Made by a program: the position numbers and the translations under genes | The notes under the pieces: generated by a model | The model's input: only the letters and a program-made list of their open reading frames with translations | What the model was told of the DNA's origin: nothing | Database searches by the model: none | Shown here: positions 30,324 to 40,476 of the stretch, in pieces | How positions within the stretch are numbered: the first letter of the stretch is position 1 | How the letters are laid out: each line of letters opens with the position of its first letter | Source of the DNA: Triparma columacea | Taxonomy: Eukaryota > Sar > Bolidophyceae > Parmales > Triparmaceae | NCBI GenBank assembly: GCA_030267965.1 | Contig: BRYA01000038.1 | Coordinates: forward strand, 1-52,050 | Direction: 5' to 3' | DNA length: 52,050 nucleotides

Positions 30324-32326
30324 TTACAATTGAGGCGCAACCCCACTTTTTCCAAGCTCATTTGCCCATATGCCCATTTTCTCCTCGTCCTCCAACTTGT
30401 CGTACTCTATCTTCTTCCAGTGCGACATTCTCAATACCTTCCAACCGAGCGCTTCCAGCAGCCTCTTCTTAGCCTTCGTCGGCCCGTCCCTCGGTAACTC
30501 AGTGTCCTCAGTGCCCTTGATCGGCTTCAGAAAGTGAGTAGGGCCGTCGAGCTCCAGTCCGACCATCTCATTGCCCCAAGCAATGTCAATCTTCAGCAGG
30601 TTGCCTCCCTCCCCGTCACTGAACGGGCTTACTTCCCTCTCAAACCCCTTGAACCGAAACGCTTCGAGATCCTTCGCCACCTCTATCTCGAATTGTGAGG
30701 AACCTTGTATTACACTCATCGAAGCCTTTTCCATTAACTCCTTCCTTATTTCCTCGCTGCCATCCTCTGTGACCTCCAAATGAATCCCCTCGCTCTTCGC
30801 AAACAGCCTGACGATCTCAAGCTGCCTCCAATTTTCAGACTGGAGCTCCCAAACTGGCCTACTCATTATGTCTTCCCAAAGCATCCTCACCGCCCGCTCG
30901 TTCTTAGCGATAAGCCCGCTGATCCCAAACCCCCATAGTGTCATCGTTAGGGTTGGGGCCTCCCCATTCTTGACGATTTTGGCATGCTTCGCAATCTGTT
31001 GGAAGACCCTCTCGTCGAAGTACCCCAGGTTTGCGAGCCCCCACGCCAAGTTTGCGATGGCATCACTTGTCCCGGTTCCCATGAGCTCCGCAGCCCTCTC
31101 AGACAGGGCCTTCACCAGTCGCGGGCACTCGTACCGAAGCTTGCTCATGGCCCAGATCGAGTTGGAGAAGTTTTGCATGTTCCCCACCTTCGAGAGCTAC
31201 GGGAAGAGCGAAGTGACGACCGAAGGGGTTGCGTAAGTATTTTTCGTGGGGCCCATCCCCAATTTTGTCCATTCTCACCTTCTCCACCACATCCACCCGC
31301 TCCATGGCCCTCGCGAGCCTCGTCACCCGGTGGCCCAAAGTTGTCATTGACCAGAGTGTGTTGACCATATCCTGGGGCTGCCCTTTCGCCAGCTTCCGAA
31401 CGACCTTCTGGCTGTCGATCGACTGCGCCAGGTTTGGCATCTGGTGATTCAAGATTGCCATGGCCCAGATCGCGTTGGAGATGTTCTGTGGCGTGCCCTC
31501 CTTCACCATATACTCCGCGACGCTCTTCCTGTCTATGGCGCCGGCGAAATGCGGGGCCTCGTCGGTCAGTTTGGCCAGCGACCAAACTGTGTTGCTAATT
31601 TCCTGCGGGAGACCCTCAGAAACAATAAACTTCGCAACATTTTGCGTCCCTACAGCATTGACAAAGTTGTCCCCCCTGTAGCCCAAGCGAGCCAGGGCGT
31701 AGATGCAATTGCTTATATTTCGAGGCTTCCCCTCCTCAACTATCCTCTTGGCGTCGTCGTCGAGGCTCCTATACACGACCTCGGACTTAATCTTCATGAC
31801 CCCATATGCATGGAGGATGTTTCCGATTGCCTACGACGAGCGAATCGAGCCGTGAAAGGGGTTGCGATAACGGTTAGGTTAGGGTTGGCTGTGTAGAGCT
31901 TATTAAATTCTTGTCCATTCTCACCTGCATCCCCAGCCACCCCATTCCATCCTCCTCCAATATCCTCTCGAAATCCTCCCGCAAACGAATAAATGCGGCG
32001 TCGCTTTTTATCGACTTGGCCTCACGTTTCATCCTCCCCAGCTTGCTGAACATTGTAGCCCAATTAACATCGTTGAAATCCTCCTTTGTCTCCCCAGCAT
32101 AACGGATTAGCCCCCTCCAATCGCCAGTCTTTTCGTATTCTATTATCCTCTTATTCTGACCAACCCAGTCCTTGAATCCCTCTGGATGAGACGGAGCCAC
32201 AAAGCCTGCCTTTGACGAGAGGAGCCGGAGGTGGTTTTGGGAGGGTATTGTTTGGGCCATTGGTTGCATAAAATACGACAAGTTTCGTGGTATTATCGCG
32301 CGCACTACCATCACCGTTGACCTCAC
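30324..32326 (-). CDS. RAP-domain protein with helical repeats (organelle RNA-binding type)
   Basis: Three exons, 32326-31925, 31830-31279 and 31196-30324, give 608 aa. The middle contains 35-40-residue helical repeats with a recurring phrase (RNISNCIYALARLG, QEISNTVWSLAKL, QNISNAIWAMAIL, QDMVNTLWSMTTLG, QNFSNSIWAMSKL). The C-terminal 110 residues are a RAP domain: DIAWGNEMVGLELDGPTHFL and KRLLEALGWKVLRMSHWKKI. Such OPR/RAP proteins bind and process organelle RNAs in algae and apicomplexans. The N terminus (MVVRAIIPRNLSYFMQPMAQ) is basic and hydrophobic, consistent with organelle import. Both introns begin GTGAGAATGGACAA and end with TAG. Confidence 0.87.
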
Positions 32327-32534
32327 GTATGTTGAAAACGGCTGGAAATGGCTGAAAACGGGGCGGAAATGAGCCAGAATTAAGCAAAATAAATAATATC
32401 AACTTTCTCCTCTCGTACTGCCATTCCATTCAAGCGATTCGCGTCTTGAAAGCTATACAGTCCATAGACATCAGCTAAATACCCCATAACTGTTAAAAGA
32501 AGCATTTACCCACAACCCCCGTTGTTTCGTTGAC
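32327..32534. promoter_or_regulatory. Shared divergent interval, RAP protein / SRP54
   Basis: 208 bp between start codons. No core promoter box is evident. Confidence 0.35.
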
Positions 32535-34464
32535 ATGGTTCTTGCAGAGCTTGGAGCCTCCCTCCGCGATTCTCTTCGAAAACTCAACTCAGGGGTCAGT
32601 GTATCTGAGGAACAGGTGCAGGAGGTGCTCAATGATATCTCTAGGGCTTTAATTGAGGCAGATGTCTCAGTTAAGGTGAGTTACGACACTTGGGACGACA
32701 ATTGAGACTGACAATTTGGCTGGCAAAGGGCCTGCTTGTGTTTCGCAAATGTGCGACAAAGCACGTTGGCTGCATGGAGCGAAGTGCCATCTGTTATCAT
32801 CTCACCCCTTCCAATTCCCCTCCGCATTCTTTTGTCAACCTCAGCTCGTGCAAGAAATGAAGAATAAGATCAAGGTTACGCTGGCCACTGCGGGGGACAG
32901 GTGAGAATGGGCGAAGGTTGGGAGAGGAGCGCTCCGACGCGACCGTCGGGATCGGCGTGACTTCTTTAGAATCCTCTCCTCATTGCACATCATTAACCCC
33001 TCCCCCCCTCCTCCTCCCTGCAGCAGCATGAACAAGAAGAAGCTGGTCCAAAAGGCTGTTCAGGACGAACTCGTTAGCCTCTTGGAGCCTGCCACGAAGC
33101 CCTACCAGATGTCCAGGAAGAAGCCCAACGTTTTGCTGTTTGTTGGTTTGCAGGGAGCGGGGAAGACAACCACGATCGCCAAGTTTGCCGGGTACTACGC
33201 TAGGAAGGGATGGAAGGTCTCGATGGTTTGCTGCGACAGCTTCAGGGCCGGCGCCTTCGACCAGCTTAAGCAGAACGCCACCAAGCTGAGGATCCCCTTC
33301 TATGGATCTTACACGGAGGCCGACCCCGTGCTCATTGCAGAGAAGGGAGTCGCGCAGTTCAGGAAGGAGAAGTACGAGATCATCCTGATAGATACCAGTG
33401 GGAGACACAAGCAGGAGAGCGGCCTGTTTGAAGAGATGCAGGAGATCTCTGCCGCCGTGAGGCCCAATAGCACAGTTTTCGTGATGGACGGCACCCAGGG
33501 CCAGGCCGTCTACGACCAGGCCGCAGGGTTCCACGACGCTGTCGATGTCGGCAGCGTCATCGTCACGAAGCTCGACGGCCACGCCAAGGGCGGCGGGGCC
33601 CTCTCGGCAGTCGCTGCCACTCAGTCCCCCATTATTTTCTTGGGTACCGGGGAGCACTTTGACGACTTCGAGCCTTTCAAGGCCCGGTCCTTCGTCAGCA
33701 AACTCCTAGGTTACGGCGACATGAGGGGGCACATGGAGGCGATAAAGGAGGTCAGAAATAGCGACGGGACCAAGGAGCTCGAGGCCAACATGAGGAAGGG
33801 GAAGTTCACCTTGAGGAACTTTTTCACAACGATGGAGAATATGAATAAGGTAGGCCCCCTCTCGAAGATGATGGGGGGGATGGGATCAATGGGGGGGGGG
33901 AAGGACATAAAAAATTTCAAGTTCATGATGGACTCAATGAAGGACGAGGAGCTCGACGGTTTCGTCGATCTGTCCCTGAGAACGCCGGAGCGAAACAAGA
34001 GAGTCCTCAGGATAGCCAAGGGGTCAGGGTGCCACCCGGCGATGGTCGAGAACATGCTGCACATGTACAATGCCCAAAAGCCGATGCTCCAAAAGATGAA
34101 GGGGGCCCTGGACCCCAAGGCGCAAAAGCAGGCAGAGCACTTCCTCAGGAACTCCAACAAACCAGAGCACAAGGCCATGTTGAAAAAGATGGAGGAGGAG
34201 AAGGCGGGGATGGGGATGGGAGGGCTGGGAGGGTTGGGAGGTATGCCAGGGATGGGAGGTATGCCTGGGATGGGAGGGATGCCTGGGATGGGAGGGATGC
34301 CAGGGATGGGAGGGATGCCAGGGATGGGAGGTATGCCGGATTTGTCGGGGCTAGCAGGATTGGGAGGGGGATCGGGGATGCCGAGCGCAGATCAAATGCA
34401 AGCGATGATGAACAACCCCCAAATGGCCGACATGATGAGAGCTATGGGTGGAGGGATAGATTGA
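32535..34464 (+). CDS. SRP54: Signal recognition particle 54-kDa subunit (SRP54)
   Basis: Three exons, 32535-32675, 32845-32900 and 33024-34464, give 545 aa. The N domain begins MVLAELGASLRDSLRKLNSG. The GTPase G domain has GLQGAGKTTT near residue 108, DTSGRHKQE, TKLDGHAKGGGALSA and GTGEHFDDFEPF. The C-terminal M domain is Met-rich and binds signal peptides and SRP RNA. The tail has at least five near-perfect copies of GMPGMG (18-nt repeats, about 34230-34340), unusual in sequence regularity. The protein directs secretory nascent chains to the ER. The second acceptor is CAGCAG, so two products differing by one Ser are possible. Cytosolic type, as the domain order and the match are closest to eukaryotic SRP54. 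Confidence 0.95.
34237..34340 (+). repeat. 18-nt repeats coding GMPGMG in SRP54 tail
   Basis: Five or more copies of an 18-nt unit (ATGCCNGGGATGGGAGGN) within the M-domain tail of SRP54. Third-base variation is limited, which fits recent slippage. Confidence 0.8.
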
Positions 34465-34486
34465 ATACAGAAGAAGTAAAACGTTT

Positions 34487-36107
34487 TTAATCAGAAAGCT
34501 GGGGAGTCTTTTCGTACCAACCCCTCACAGTCGCAAGCGAGTCTTCCGAAGCATCAGAGTACTTCTTCAATAAATGGACGAGTCCTCCATCCGCGTCGTC
34601 AATCTCGCTGAAATATTTTCTCAACGCTTCATTCCCTCCTTCCTCGAAGAATCTGCTGTACTTCTCGAACGATTCAACGTGCTGGGTCCTCACGATTCCT
34701 GCTCTTGTATTCAGGGTGTCCATCTCTTCTTGAGTTATCTCGTAACCTTCAATTCCCAGCCACTCCGCAGTTGCGTTTAAGACCCTCGCCGGTTCTCGCG
34801 TAAGTTCGTCATGGATGACGATGTGGATCTTTCCCGCGCCCTCATGAAGCTCAGCCCACTCACGGAAATAGCGCGCGTATAGCCCCCTCAGCACTCCACG
34901 GTTTACGACATGGTCAGTTATGAAGTCCGCCCCCTGACTTGTCAAAGGACCCCTCTCCTTTCCATGAACTGGCGTCCGCTTCACGAGATTTTCGTAAAAG
35001 ACACCACTGTCTCCACCAATTTGGTCTATTACTCCTTGATATACGTCTTTTGTTAGGGTCCTTTTTGCCTTCATTTTCACCCAGCTGCGACCGACGAACA
35101 AGTTGGTCACGGAAAGGAATGCGTGTGTCGATGGATTAGAATTGTGCTACACGCGAAGTGAAGAGCAGAAGACCGAATCGACCTTTGATTACTTATAGGA
35201 GCGAATGTTGTGTGATTTCTTTACTGTTGTCGTGTTATGTCTCTCGCTTGTAGGTCTCACCTGTGGAATCTATCAACCGGATCACGTAACACCACAACGA
35301 CCTTGATAGCCCCTTTAAAAACCGCTCTGACTCTCTCAGGGGTAAAGTTGTATTTGAACCTGAAAGTGTCGAAGTATGAGGGAGTGCAGTCAAAAAACAA
35401 TCTCTCGTCGCATTCACCCTCCAAAGGACTCATGTGAGCGTACGTTTTGATTCTATCAGCCATCTCGTTTCCTTGTTGTGACCCGTAAAACAAGTCGAAG
35501 AAATGAGGCTGCGGGGGAAAAGAGGGGACGATGAGTAAGGTTAGTTTGCACGAGGGTTCATTCCGGTCACTGTCACAACAAAAACAGTTTCATCGCCGAT
35601 TCTCACCTCCCGATTAGGGGCATTTAACCCTAGCAGAATTGGGTGGGTGTTTAGGATATTACGGTAGAATGTCGTACCCGCCTTCTGCACTCCGATTATT
35701 AGGAACGAGGGAAGGCTGTAAAACTGAGTGGAGTTGTTGTGATCTTCTTGGATAATTGCGCCAAGCAGGGGCGAGAGGATATTTGACATTTTGGAAAAGT
35801 TAGCAGCCGCTTCATAGGAAGAGAAGATGCGACGCGAAGGCAAATGTTTTAACAATTCCTTTTCCTCGGTGCAATTCTCCAAAAATAATTTCCCCTCAAC
35901 GATCAAATTGTTTGCTAACGCAGGCTTTGAGTCAGCAGTATCGTCACGAAGCACCTGGATGGTCAAATTCCACCGTGACAGGGATGAAAAGGAGGTCAAA
36001 GTGGAGTTTATCTCAAACACGAAAAAAACGACCCAGAAAAAGAGACAAATAAGGAGGAGATAGACGTAGTTTCGACACCTCGGCCAGCTAAGGAGATCCT
36101 TTATCAT
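34487..36107 (-). CDS. Type II membrane sulfotransferase (heparan-sulfate-sulfotransferase-like)
   Basis: Three exons, 36107-35607, 35508-35261 and 35084-34487, give 448 aa. A single N-terminal anchor (YVYLLLICLFFWVVFFVF) follows a short cytosolic tail. A lumenal stem with several N-glycosylation sequons (NST, NLT, NCT, NFS) leads to the Sulfotransfer_1 domain: LIIGVQKAGTTFYRN near residue 141 (PAPS 5'-phosphosulfate loop) and VVVLRDPVDRFHSW near residue 241 (3'-phosphate loop). The layout is that of Golgi glycosaminoglycan or polysaccharide sulfotransferases. The stop is 22 bp from SRP54's stop. The second sulfotransferase in this window (20266-21966) is only distantly similar. Confidence 0.87.
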
Positions 36108-36237
36108 CGTAATTTATCTCTATCTTGTCGTATGTCATGTATAGTGACCTACGACAATATGCACAATTGGGAAAAAGGACAAAAAGCAAATTCTCCCAAT
36201 TTCTCCTGCAGAGGCCTCCGGGATTTCATTGCAAACC

Positions 36238-36361
36238 CAAATAATATAATATAATATAATAATAATGGGAGAAACGGAGGGGTTCTAGTGTAAAGTGTAG
36301 AAGTTAGTGATAATAATGGGAGAAACGGAGGGGTTCTAGTGTAAAGTGTAGAAGTTAGTGA
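36238..36361. repeat. 51-bp perfect tandem duplication with AT microsatellite
   Basis: Two identical 51-bp copies (36260-36310 and 36311-36361), beginning TAATAATGGGAGAAACGGAG, follow a TAATA-type microsatellite at about 36238-36262. The right copy contains the stop codon of the gene at 36355-39030, so the last bases of that gene are duplicated downstream. Confidence 0.9.
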
Positions 36362-39030
36362 CTAACATAACTTCTACTTGGTACATACTTGGGACTCGCT
36401 TGCTCTACGATCGCTGCTGTATCTTTATTAACCGAATCATCTGCGTTATTTATGACTTTGTTGCTCACAGCCACGACCTCATCGAGTATCGCGTCTTCAA
36501 CTTCCGTAACCAGCCGTGTCTTCATAGCCGGCAGCTTTTTCTGAACAGGGCCGAGGCTATTCCACCACAACTGAGTCCTTTTGAGCTTCGTGAAGGTTAG
36601 GTTAGCGACTTCCATCCTGAGTGGAAGCTGACCAAATTCGACAAAACCCTCAAGCATGGCCGCTCCGGCCAAGACTGCTGGAATCCACATCTGCTGCTCG
36701 TAAGAGGCCATGATCGCCGTAGACGCACTCAACGTGACCAGCAGGAATTGGAATGCACGCAGCTTTAGGGAGAGTCGGGGAAGTGCAATACTCAGCTGAG
36801 TGAGCTTTTTCTCGAGCCTTGCTTTGATGTAATCCTCACTGGAAACCGAAGTTGTGCGTTCCTTCTCAATTTTCCTCTCGAGTAAGCGTCCAAAATGGTT
36901 TTCTTTTTTTAACCCTAATGAAACACCTAACCCTATCAAAAATGCATCCTTCTCTCTTTTCTCGTTATCCTTCTTCACACGATCCAGAATCCCTTTTTTC
37001 AAAGGCGACATGCGTCCGCTCTCAATTCTCTTATAATTCTCTTCTGCAAAGCCCATCCCAACAATGGCATGGTGGACCAAATCATTTTGATCGATGTTCC
37101 TCCAAATCGCGGTGATGCGCTTAGTGAAATTATGCCTATGCACTGGACCCTCCCCTACCATGGCTCTATACTCACCCACCTTGCACTCGTAGCGGCAGAT
37201 CTCTTTCTCAACCTTAGTTCGATTAAGCATGATTATCGACCAGCGCTTGTAGCTCGCCCATGTCTGTCCAAGCGTTAAAAAGACGCCTAGAAACACCGGC
37301 AATATAATTGTAAGTGCCTTCAACCCGGAAAGATCTGTTCTCGTAGGGTCTTCGTCCTTCAACTCTTGATAAGTACATGCCGAAACAGTTGTGGCAAACC
37401 CGAGCACTAGTATAAGTGATTTAATAAACCACGCCCTCGCACTCTCGCTCTTCTCAAGTTGCTGGAGTTGACTGAGCATCTCAACTGCGTTTCGGATGAC
37501 AATTTCCTCGACCTCTTCCTCGCCGCCATCGGGCTTGCTGTCGTAAATGGTTGACATAACATTCGCAATATCCTGAAGCAACTTGTGCGGCGGCGGAAGT
37601 TTCAGAGGATCGATAATCATGACCGCATCTCGATTGAACGACTTGGGGAAATGGAAGCGGTAACTCTCACAAGAACTGGGATTGTTCCTAGGGAAAACAT
37701 CATTTCCAGCTGCACCGCCATATTCCTGCAGACGGTAAGGGTCTTTATTATCCGGAAACAATCGTTCCTGAAGTGACATTCGGCTCTTGTCGCCCTCAGC
37801 TACATTGCCCTCAGCTACATTGCTGGTGTCCCTCGCGTTCGCGTCCTCGATAAGGGAAGTAAACAGGTGGCCATTTCGCAAAGTGTGTTTTAAAATGAAA
37901 ACAGGACGACCCTGCTCGATAGACTTCCAGACCAACGTCTTCAGCGGTTTCGTCCCAGCTGCACCTAGGACTCCAACGGGCACGTCTTTCGCTACATCCT
38001 CCAAAAAGTTGGCTTGGTCATTGGAATTCTCGAAGATGACCAAGTGCTTTAGCGACGGCTCAAGCCTGCTCGGCCACTCGACCGTATTTTGTACATCCTC
38101 GTCAAGCGACACCGAATTGGTCTTCAGCGCCACCTTTATCGCATCTGACATCCAATAAGATTCGTACCCTTGGTCCATATTGCAAAATGCTATCGCAACT
38201 CCGTCTCTCGGCAAAGTTTGTAGAAGGGTGACAGCAAATTCATTCTCGGAACGGCATTCTTCCATAAGATAGTAAGCCTTAACTTCAGCGCATGCGGTGC
38301 CGAGTGTAGCGCATAAGCTTGTAAGTTGCGACTCCATCATCAACTTGAAAAAAGACTTTTCATCTTCTGTTACTGTGATCTTCCCATCCCCATCCGTATC
38401 GAGATGGTCCTCATAAACCACTTCAAACTCACTGTCTTCTTCATTTCTCTTTCTTAATCCCTCAAACACACTGTCTTCTTCATTTCTCTTTCTTAATCCC
38501 ACGCTGTTGGGGAACGTTTCTCTCGACTTTAAGCTCCGGAAAACTAGGTTCGGAGTTCCTACGCCAAGCGCCCCAAATACTTGCTCAGCTTTAGACACGC
38601 CAGGTTTGGGCTTCCAATTCGCCGGAACGAATATGTACTTACAATTGGGCCCAAACACGAGTTTCTTTGTTTTACCACCACCCTCCACCCCATACTCTTG
38701 ATCTAGCTCCTTACCCACTACAAAACCGTGCTTCAAGGCCGCAATGCGGGTTCTGGTTTCGGGTTCCCTCGTCACTGATACAACCCTGTTACACAAACCC
38801 TGTGCTTTCAGCTCAAGCTCTTTTTCCGCCAAAGCTATTGTCGTGGGTGTTTTTGTTGTCGGTGTTATGTGGTCCAACCGTCGATCTGGTGTTTGTGTTA
38901 GTGGTGTCGCTGGAGATGATGGGAAGATTGTATCTAACTTTAAGCCTCCCGCGATCGGTGCAACGCTCATAGCCTCTTTTCCTCCTTGAAAGGAGTTTTT
39001 GGTTTTAACAGGTTTGTGGGTTGGCAACAT
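36355..39030 (-). CDS. EF-hand, SLOG-like and SLATT-like membrane protein
   Basis: Single exon, 891 aa from the ATG at 39030; the frame stays open upstream, where only a TTG could start. From the N terminus: a disordered region; a segment like the start of eukaryotic LSDAT/TRPM-SLOG regions (GVGTPNLVFRSLKSRETF) near residue 155; a canonical EF-hand loop DTDGDGKITVTE near residue 209; a Rossmann-like stretch to about residue 430; then two pairs of transmembrane helices. The first pair (about 530-590) is followed by KRWSIIMLNRTKVEKEICRY and then ECKVGEYRAM, a pattern of the SLATT/DUF4231 2TM effector domain. The second pair (about 750-800) contains QQMWIPAVLAGAAMLEGFVE. Assignment is by motif memory and should be tested by profile search. 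If right, it is a Ca2+-linked ligand-sensing channel-like protein. Confidence 0.6.
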   Translation of the reverse strand: MLPTHKPVKTKNSFQGGKEAMSVAPIAGGLKLDTIFPSSPATPLTQTPDRRLDHITPTTKTPTTIALAEKELELKAQGLCNRVVSVTREPETRTRIAALKHGFVVGKELDQEYGVEGGGKTKKLVFGPNCKYIFVPANWKPKPGVSKAEQVFGALGVGTPNLVFRSLKSRETFPNSVGLRKRNEEDSVFEGLRKRNEEDSEFEVVYEDHLDTDGDGKITVTEDEKSFFKLMMESQLTSLCATLGTACAEVKAYYLMEECRSENEFAVTLLQTLPRDGVAIAFCNMDQGYESYWMSDAIKVALKTNSVSLDEDVQNTVEWPSRLEPSLKHLVIFENSNDQANFLEDVAKDVPVGVLGAAGTKPLKTLVWKSIEQGRPVFILKHTLRNGHLFTSLIEDANARDTSNVAEGNVAEGDKSRMSLQERLFPDNKDPYRLQEYGGAAGNDVFPRNNPSSCESYRFHFPKSFNRDAVMIIDPLKLPPPHKLLQDIANVMSTIYDSKPDGGEEEVEEIVIRNAVEMLSQLQQLEKSESARAWFIKSLILVLGFATTVSACTYQELKDEDPTRTDLSGLKALTIILPVFLGVFLTLGQTWASYKRWSIIMLNRTKVEKEICRYECKVGEYRAMVGEGPVHRHNFTKRITAIWRNIDQNDLVHHAIVGMGFAEENYKRIESGRMSPLKKGILDRVKKDNEKREKDAFLIGLGVSLGLKKENHFGRLLERKIEKERTTSVSSEDYIKARLEKKLTQLSIALPRLSLKLRAFQFLLVTLSASTAIMASYEQQMWIPAVLAGAAMLEGFVEFGQLPLRMEVANLTFTKLKRTQLWWNSLGPVQKKLPAMKTRLVTEVEDAILDEVVAVSNKVINNADDSVNKDTAAIVEQASPKYVPSRSYVSH

Positions 39031-39275
39031 TTTGGGTTTCACTGGGAAATTTCTCCTGGGATTCCCATCTGCAAACGAGCCTGCGAGGTTGCCTGAGGAG
39101 CACAAGCCCCTGGTTTTGACGGACGAGATGCAGGAGGAGTGGGAGAGGCTAGTCCTTAAGAAGACTGCGAAACAGATGAATTGGATACAAGATGCAGGAG
39201 GAGAGGGAGAGGCTTGTTAAAACAAAATCCCCCTTCGTTCTTGAATGAAAAAATGTACCCCACTTACACTCCTCC

Positions 39276-40379
39276 TCACGGCTTGGGAGAGAAGCTTATC
39301 GGCTCCTCCTGCCCCCCCCCCTTGAAGATCTTCTTCTGCTCAGCCAAGAAGACCTCAAGAGTCTTCAATCTTTCCTCTTGCTTCTCGATTTTCCCCTCGG
39401 CATAGTTTACACTATCTAGACTGCCCGGCCCCCTCCACTTGCGTTGATGATAAACTTCGTCGTTCCTCCTCTTGGCCTCCCAGAGTCTCTCCCTCTGATC
39501 ACGCAAACTATCCGAAAAAATGCTCAAAAATTCGTCGGAGCTGGAGAAGAAAAGGTTCGAGCGCTGTCCGGGCCCAATGATGCTGGACTTCACCATTGAC
39601 TGCATGGCAGAGAGGCGTCTTTGAAGGTCATTGGTCATTTCTGAATAAAAGGGGTGCGTCCGAACGTCTTCGAGCTTCTTCATGATGAAGGAAAGTGACT
39701 CCTCAAAGAGTGAAGGTAAGTTAAGCCGATCGGCGAGCTGGCAAATGCTGGCTACATTGTCGGCATCAATGTTGGAAGCTACAAAATCCGACAACTGTTC
39801 AGTAGCCTTCGAACAGCCCACAAATCGGGCGAGTTCTAGCAGTTCAATTACCAGGTCTGGCGGAGGGATTTCCTTCACGTAAACCTCGTTGTCTAACTTC
39901 ACAGAAGGCTGGCCGAGGCAAGGTGGAGGGTCATGAGGGCTTTCCTTCACGTAAACCTCGTTGAAGAACTTCACAGAAGGCAGGCCAAATTCCTCCAGAT
40001 GGAGGACCAACTCCCCTTCCCCACCTCCGGCGCGTGCATCCTGCCTCCCAGCAGCGAGAACGAAGTCTGATGCACTTGCCCATTCCACAAGACTCCCAAC
40101 AAGACTCCCATCGATGCACAGAATCTTCACTGTCCGTGCCTGCCACGACTCTATAAGCTTATCCACGTCTATCTTCTTCTTCATACCTTCCTCATCATCA
40201 TCACGAAACACCTCTTCATGCAACTCCTGCTGGAACCTCTCTTCCCCTCGCACCCTCATTTCCTCCTCCACTTCATCAGCCCTTGGTCCTGACTCTTGAG
40301 ACGTCTGAGCGGCTGGCTCGTTCAGTAGGTAGCCTGCGATAGCGTCCTCCGGTAGGAAAAGAGGCGGAGGGTCACTCAT
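39276..40379 (-). CDS. BTB/BACK-like protein
   Basis: Single exon, 367 aa. Residues 85-170 resemble the core of a BTB fold: KILCIDGSLVGSLVEWASAS, FVLAAGRQD, LVLHLEEFGLPSVKFFNEVYV. These lead into LELARFVGCSKATEQLSDFV and SICQLADRLNLPSLFEESLSF, typical of the end of BTB and the start of BACK. Such proteins are often CUL3 adaptors, but the fit is partial. A 49-bp segment is duplicated at 39868-39916 and 39937-39985, giving two copies of PSVK(F/L)xNEVYVKE, which breaks the BTB fold. The C terminus is a charged coiled coil. The ATG at 40379 was chosen; an upstream TTG is in frame. Confidence 0.65.
   Translation of the reverse strand: MSDPPPLFLPEDAIAGYLLNEPAAQTSQESGPRADEVEEEMRVRGEERFQQELHEEVFRDDDEEGMKKKIDVDKLIESWQARTVKILCIDGSLVGSLVEWASASDFVLAAGRQDARAGGGEGELVLHLEEFGLPSVKFFNEVYVKESPHDPPPCLGQPSVKLDNEVYVKEIPPPDLVIELLELARFVGCSKATEQLSDFVASNIDADNVASICQLADRLNLPSLFEESLSFIMKKLEDVRTHPFYSEMTNDLQRRLSAMQSMVKSSIIGPGQRSNLFFSSSDEFLSIFSDSLRDQRERLWEAKRRNDEVYHQRKWRGPGSLDSVNYAEGKIEKQEERLKTLEVFLAEQKKIFKGGGQEEPISFSPKP
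39868..39985. repeat. Spaced 49-bp direct duplication inside BTB-like gene
   Basis: Two near-identical blocks, 39868-39916 and 39937-39985, period 69 bp, both containing TTTCCTTCACGTAAACCTCG. They duplicate a short peptide within the coding region. Confidence 0.85.
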
Positions 40380-40476
40380 GAACAATTAAGATAAAATATG
40401 GAGAAAAAACTGGAAAAAATTGTTGCAAGATCCCAAGATTTATTTATTTGCAAGAAGGGCGGGGGATGATAACGTG
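40380..40476. promoter_or_regulatory. Shared divergent interval, BTB-like / aspartic protease
   Basis: 97 bp between start codons, AT-rich (AATTAAGATAAAATATGG). Confidence 0.35.

Noticed and set aside
39030..39105. Extension of the SLOG/SLATT-like protein to 39105
   Set aside because: The extra 25 codons would start with TTG; the ATG at 39030 is a normal start. An upstream exon ending in this region remains possible but has no support.
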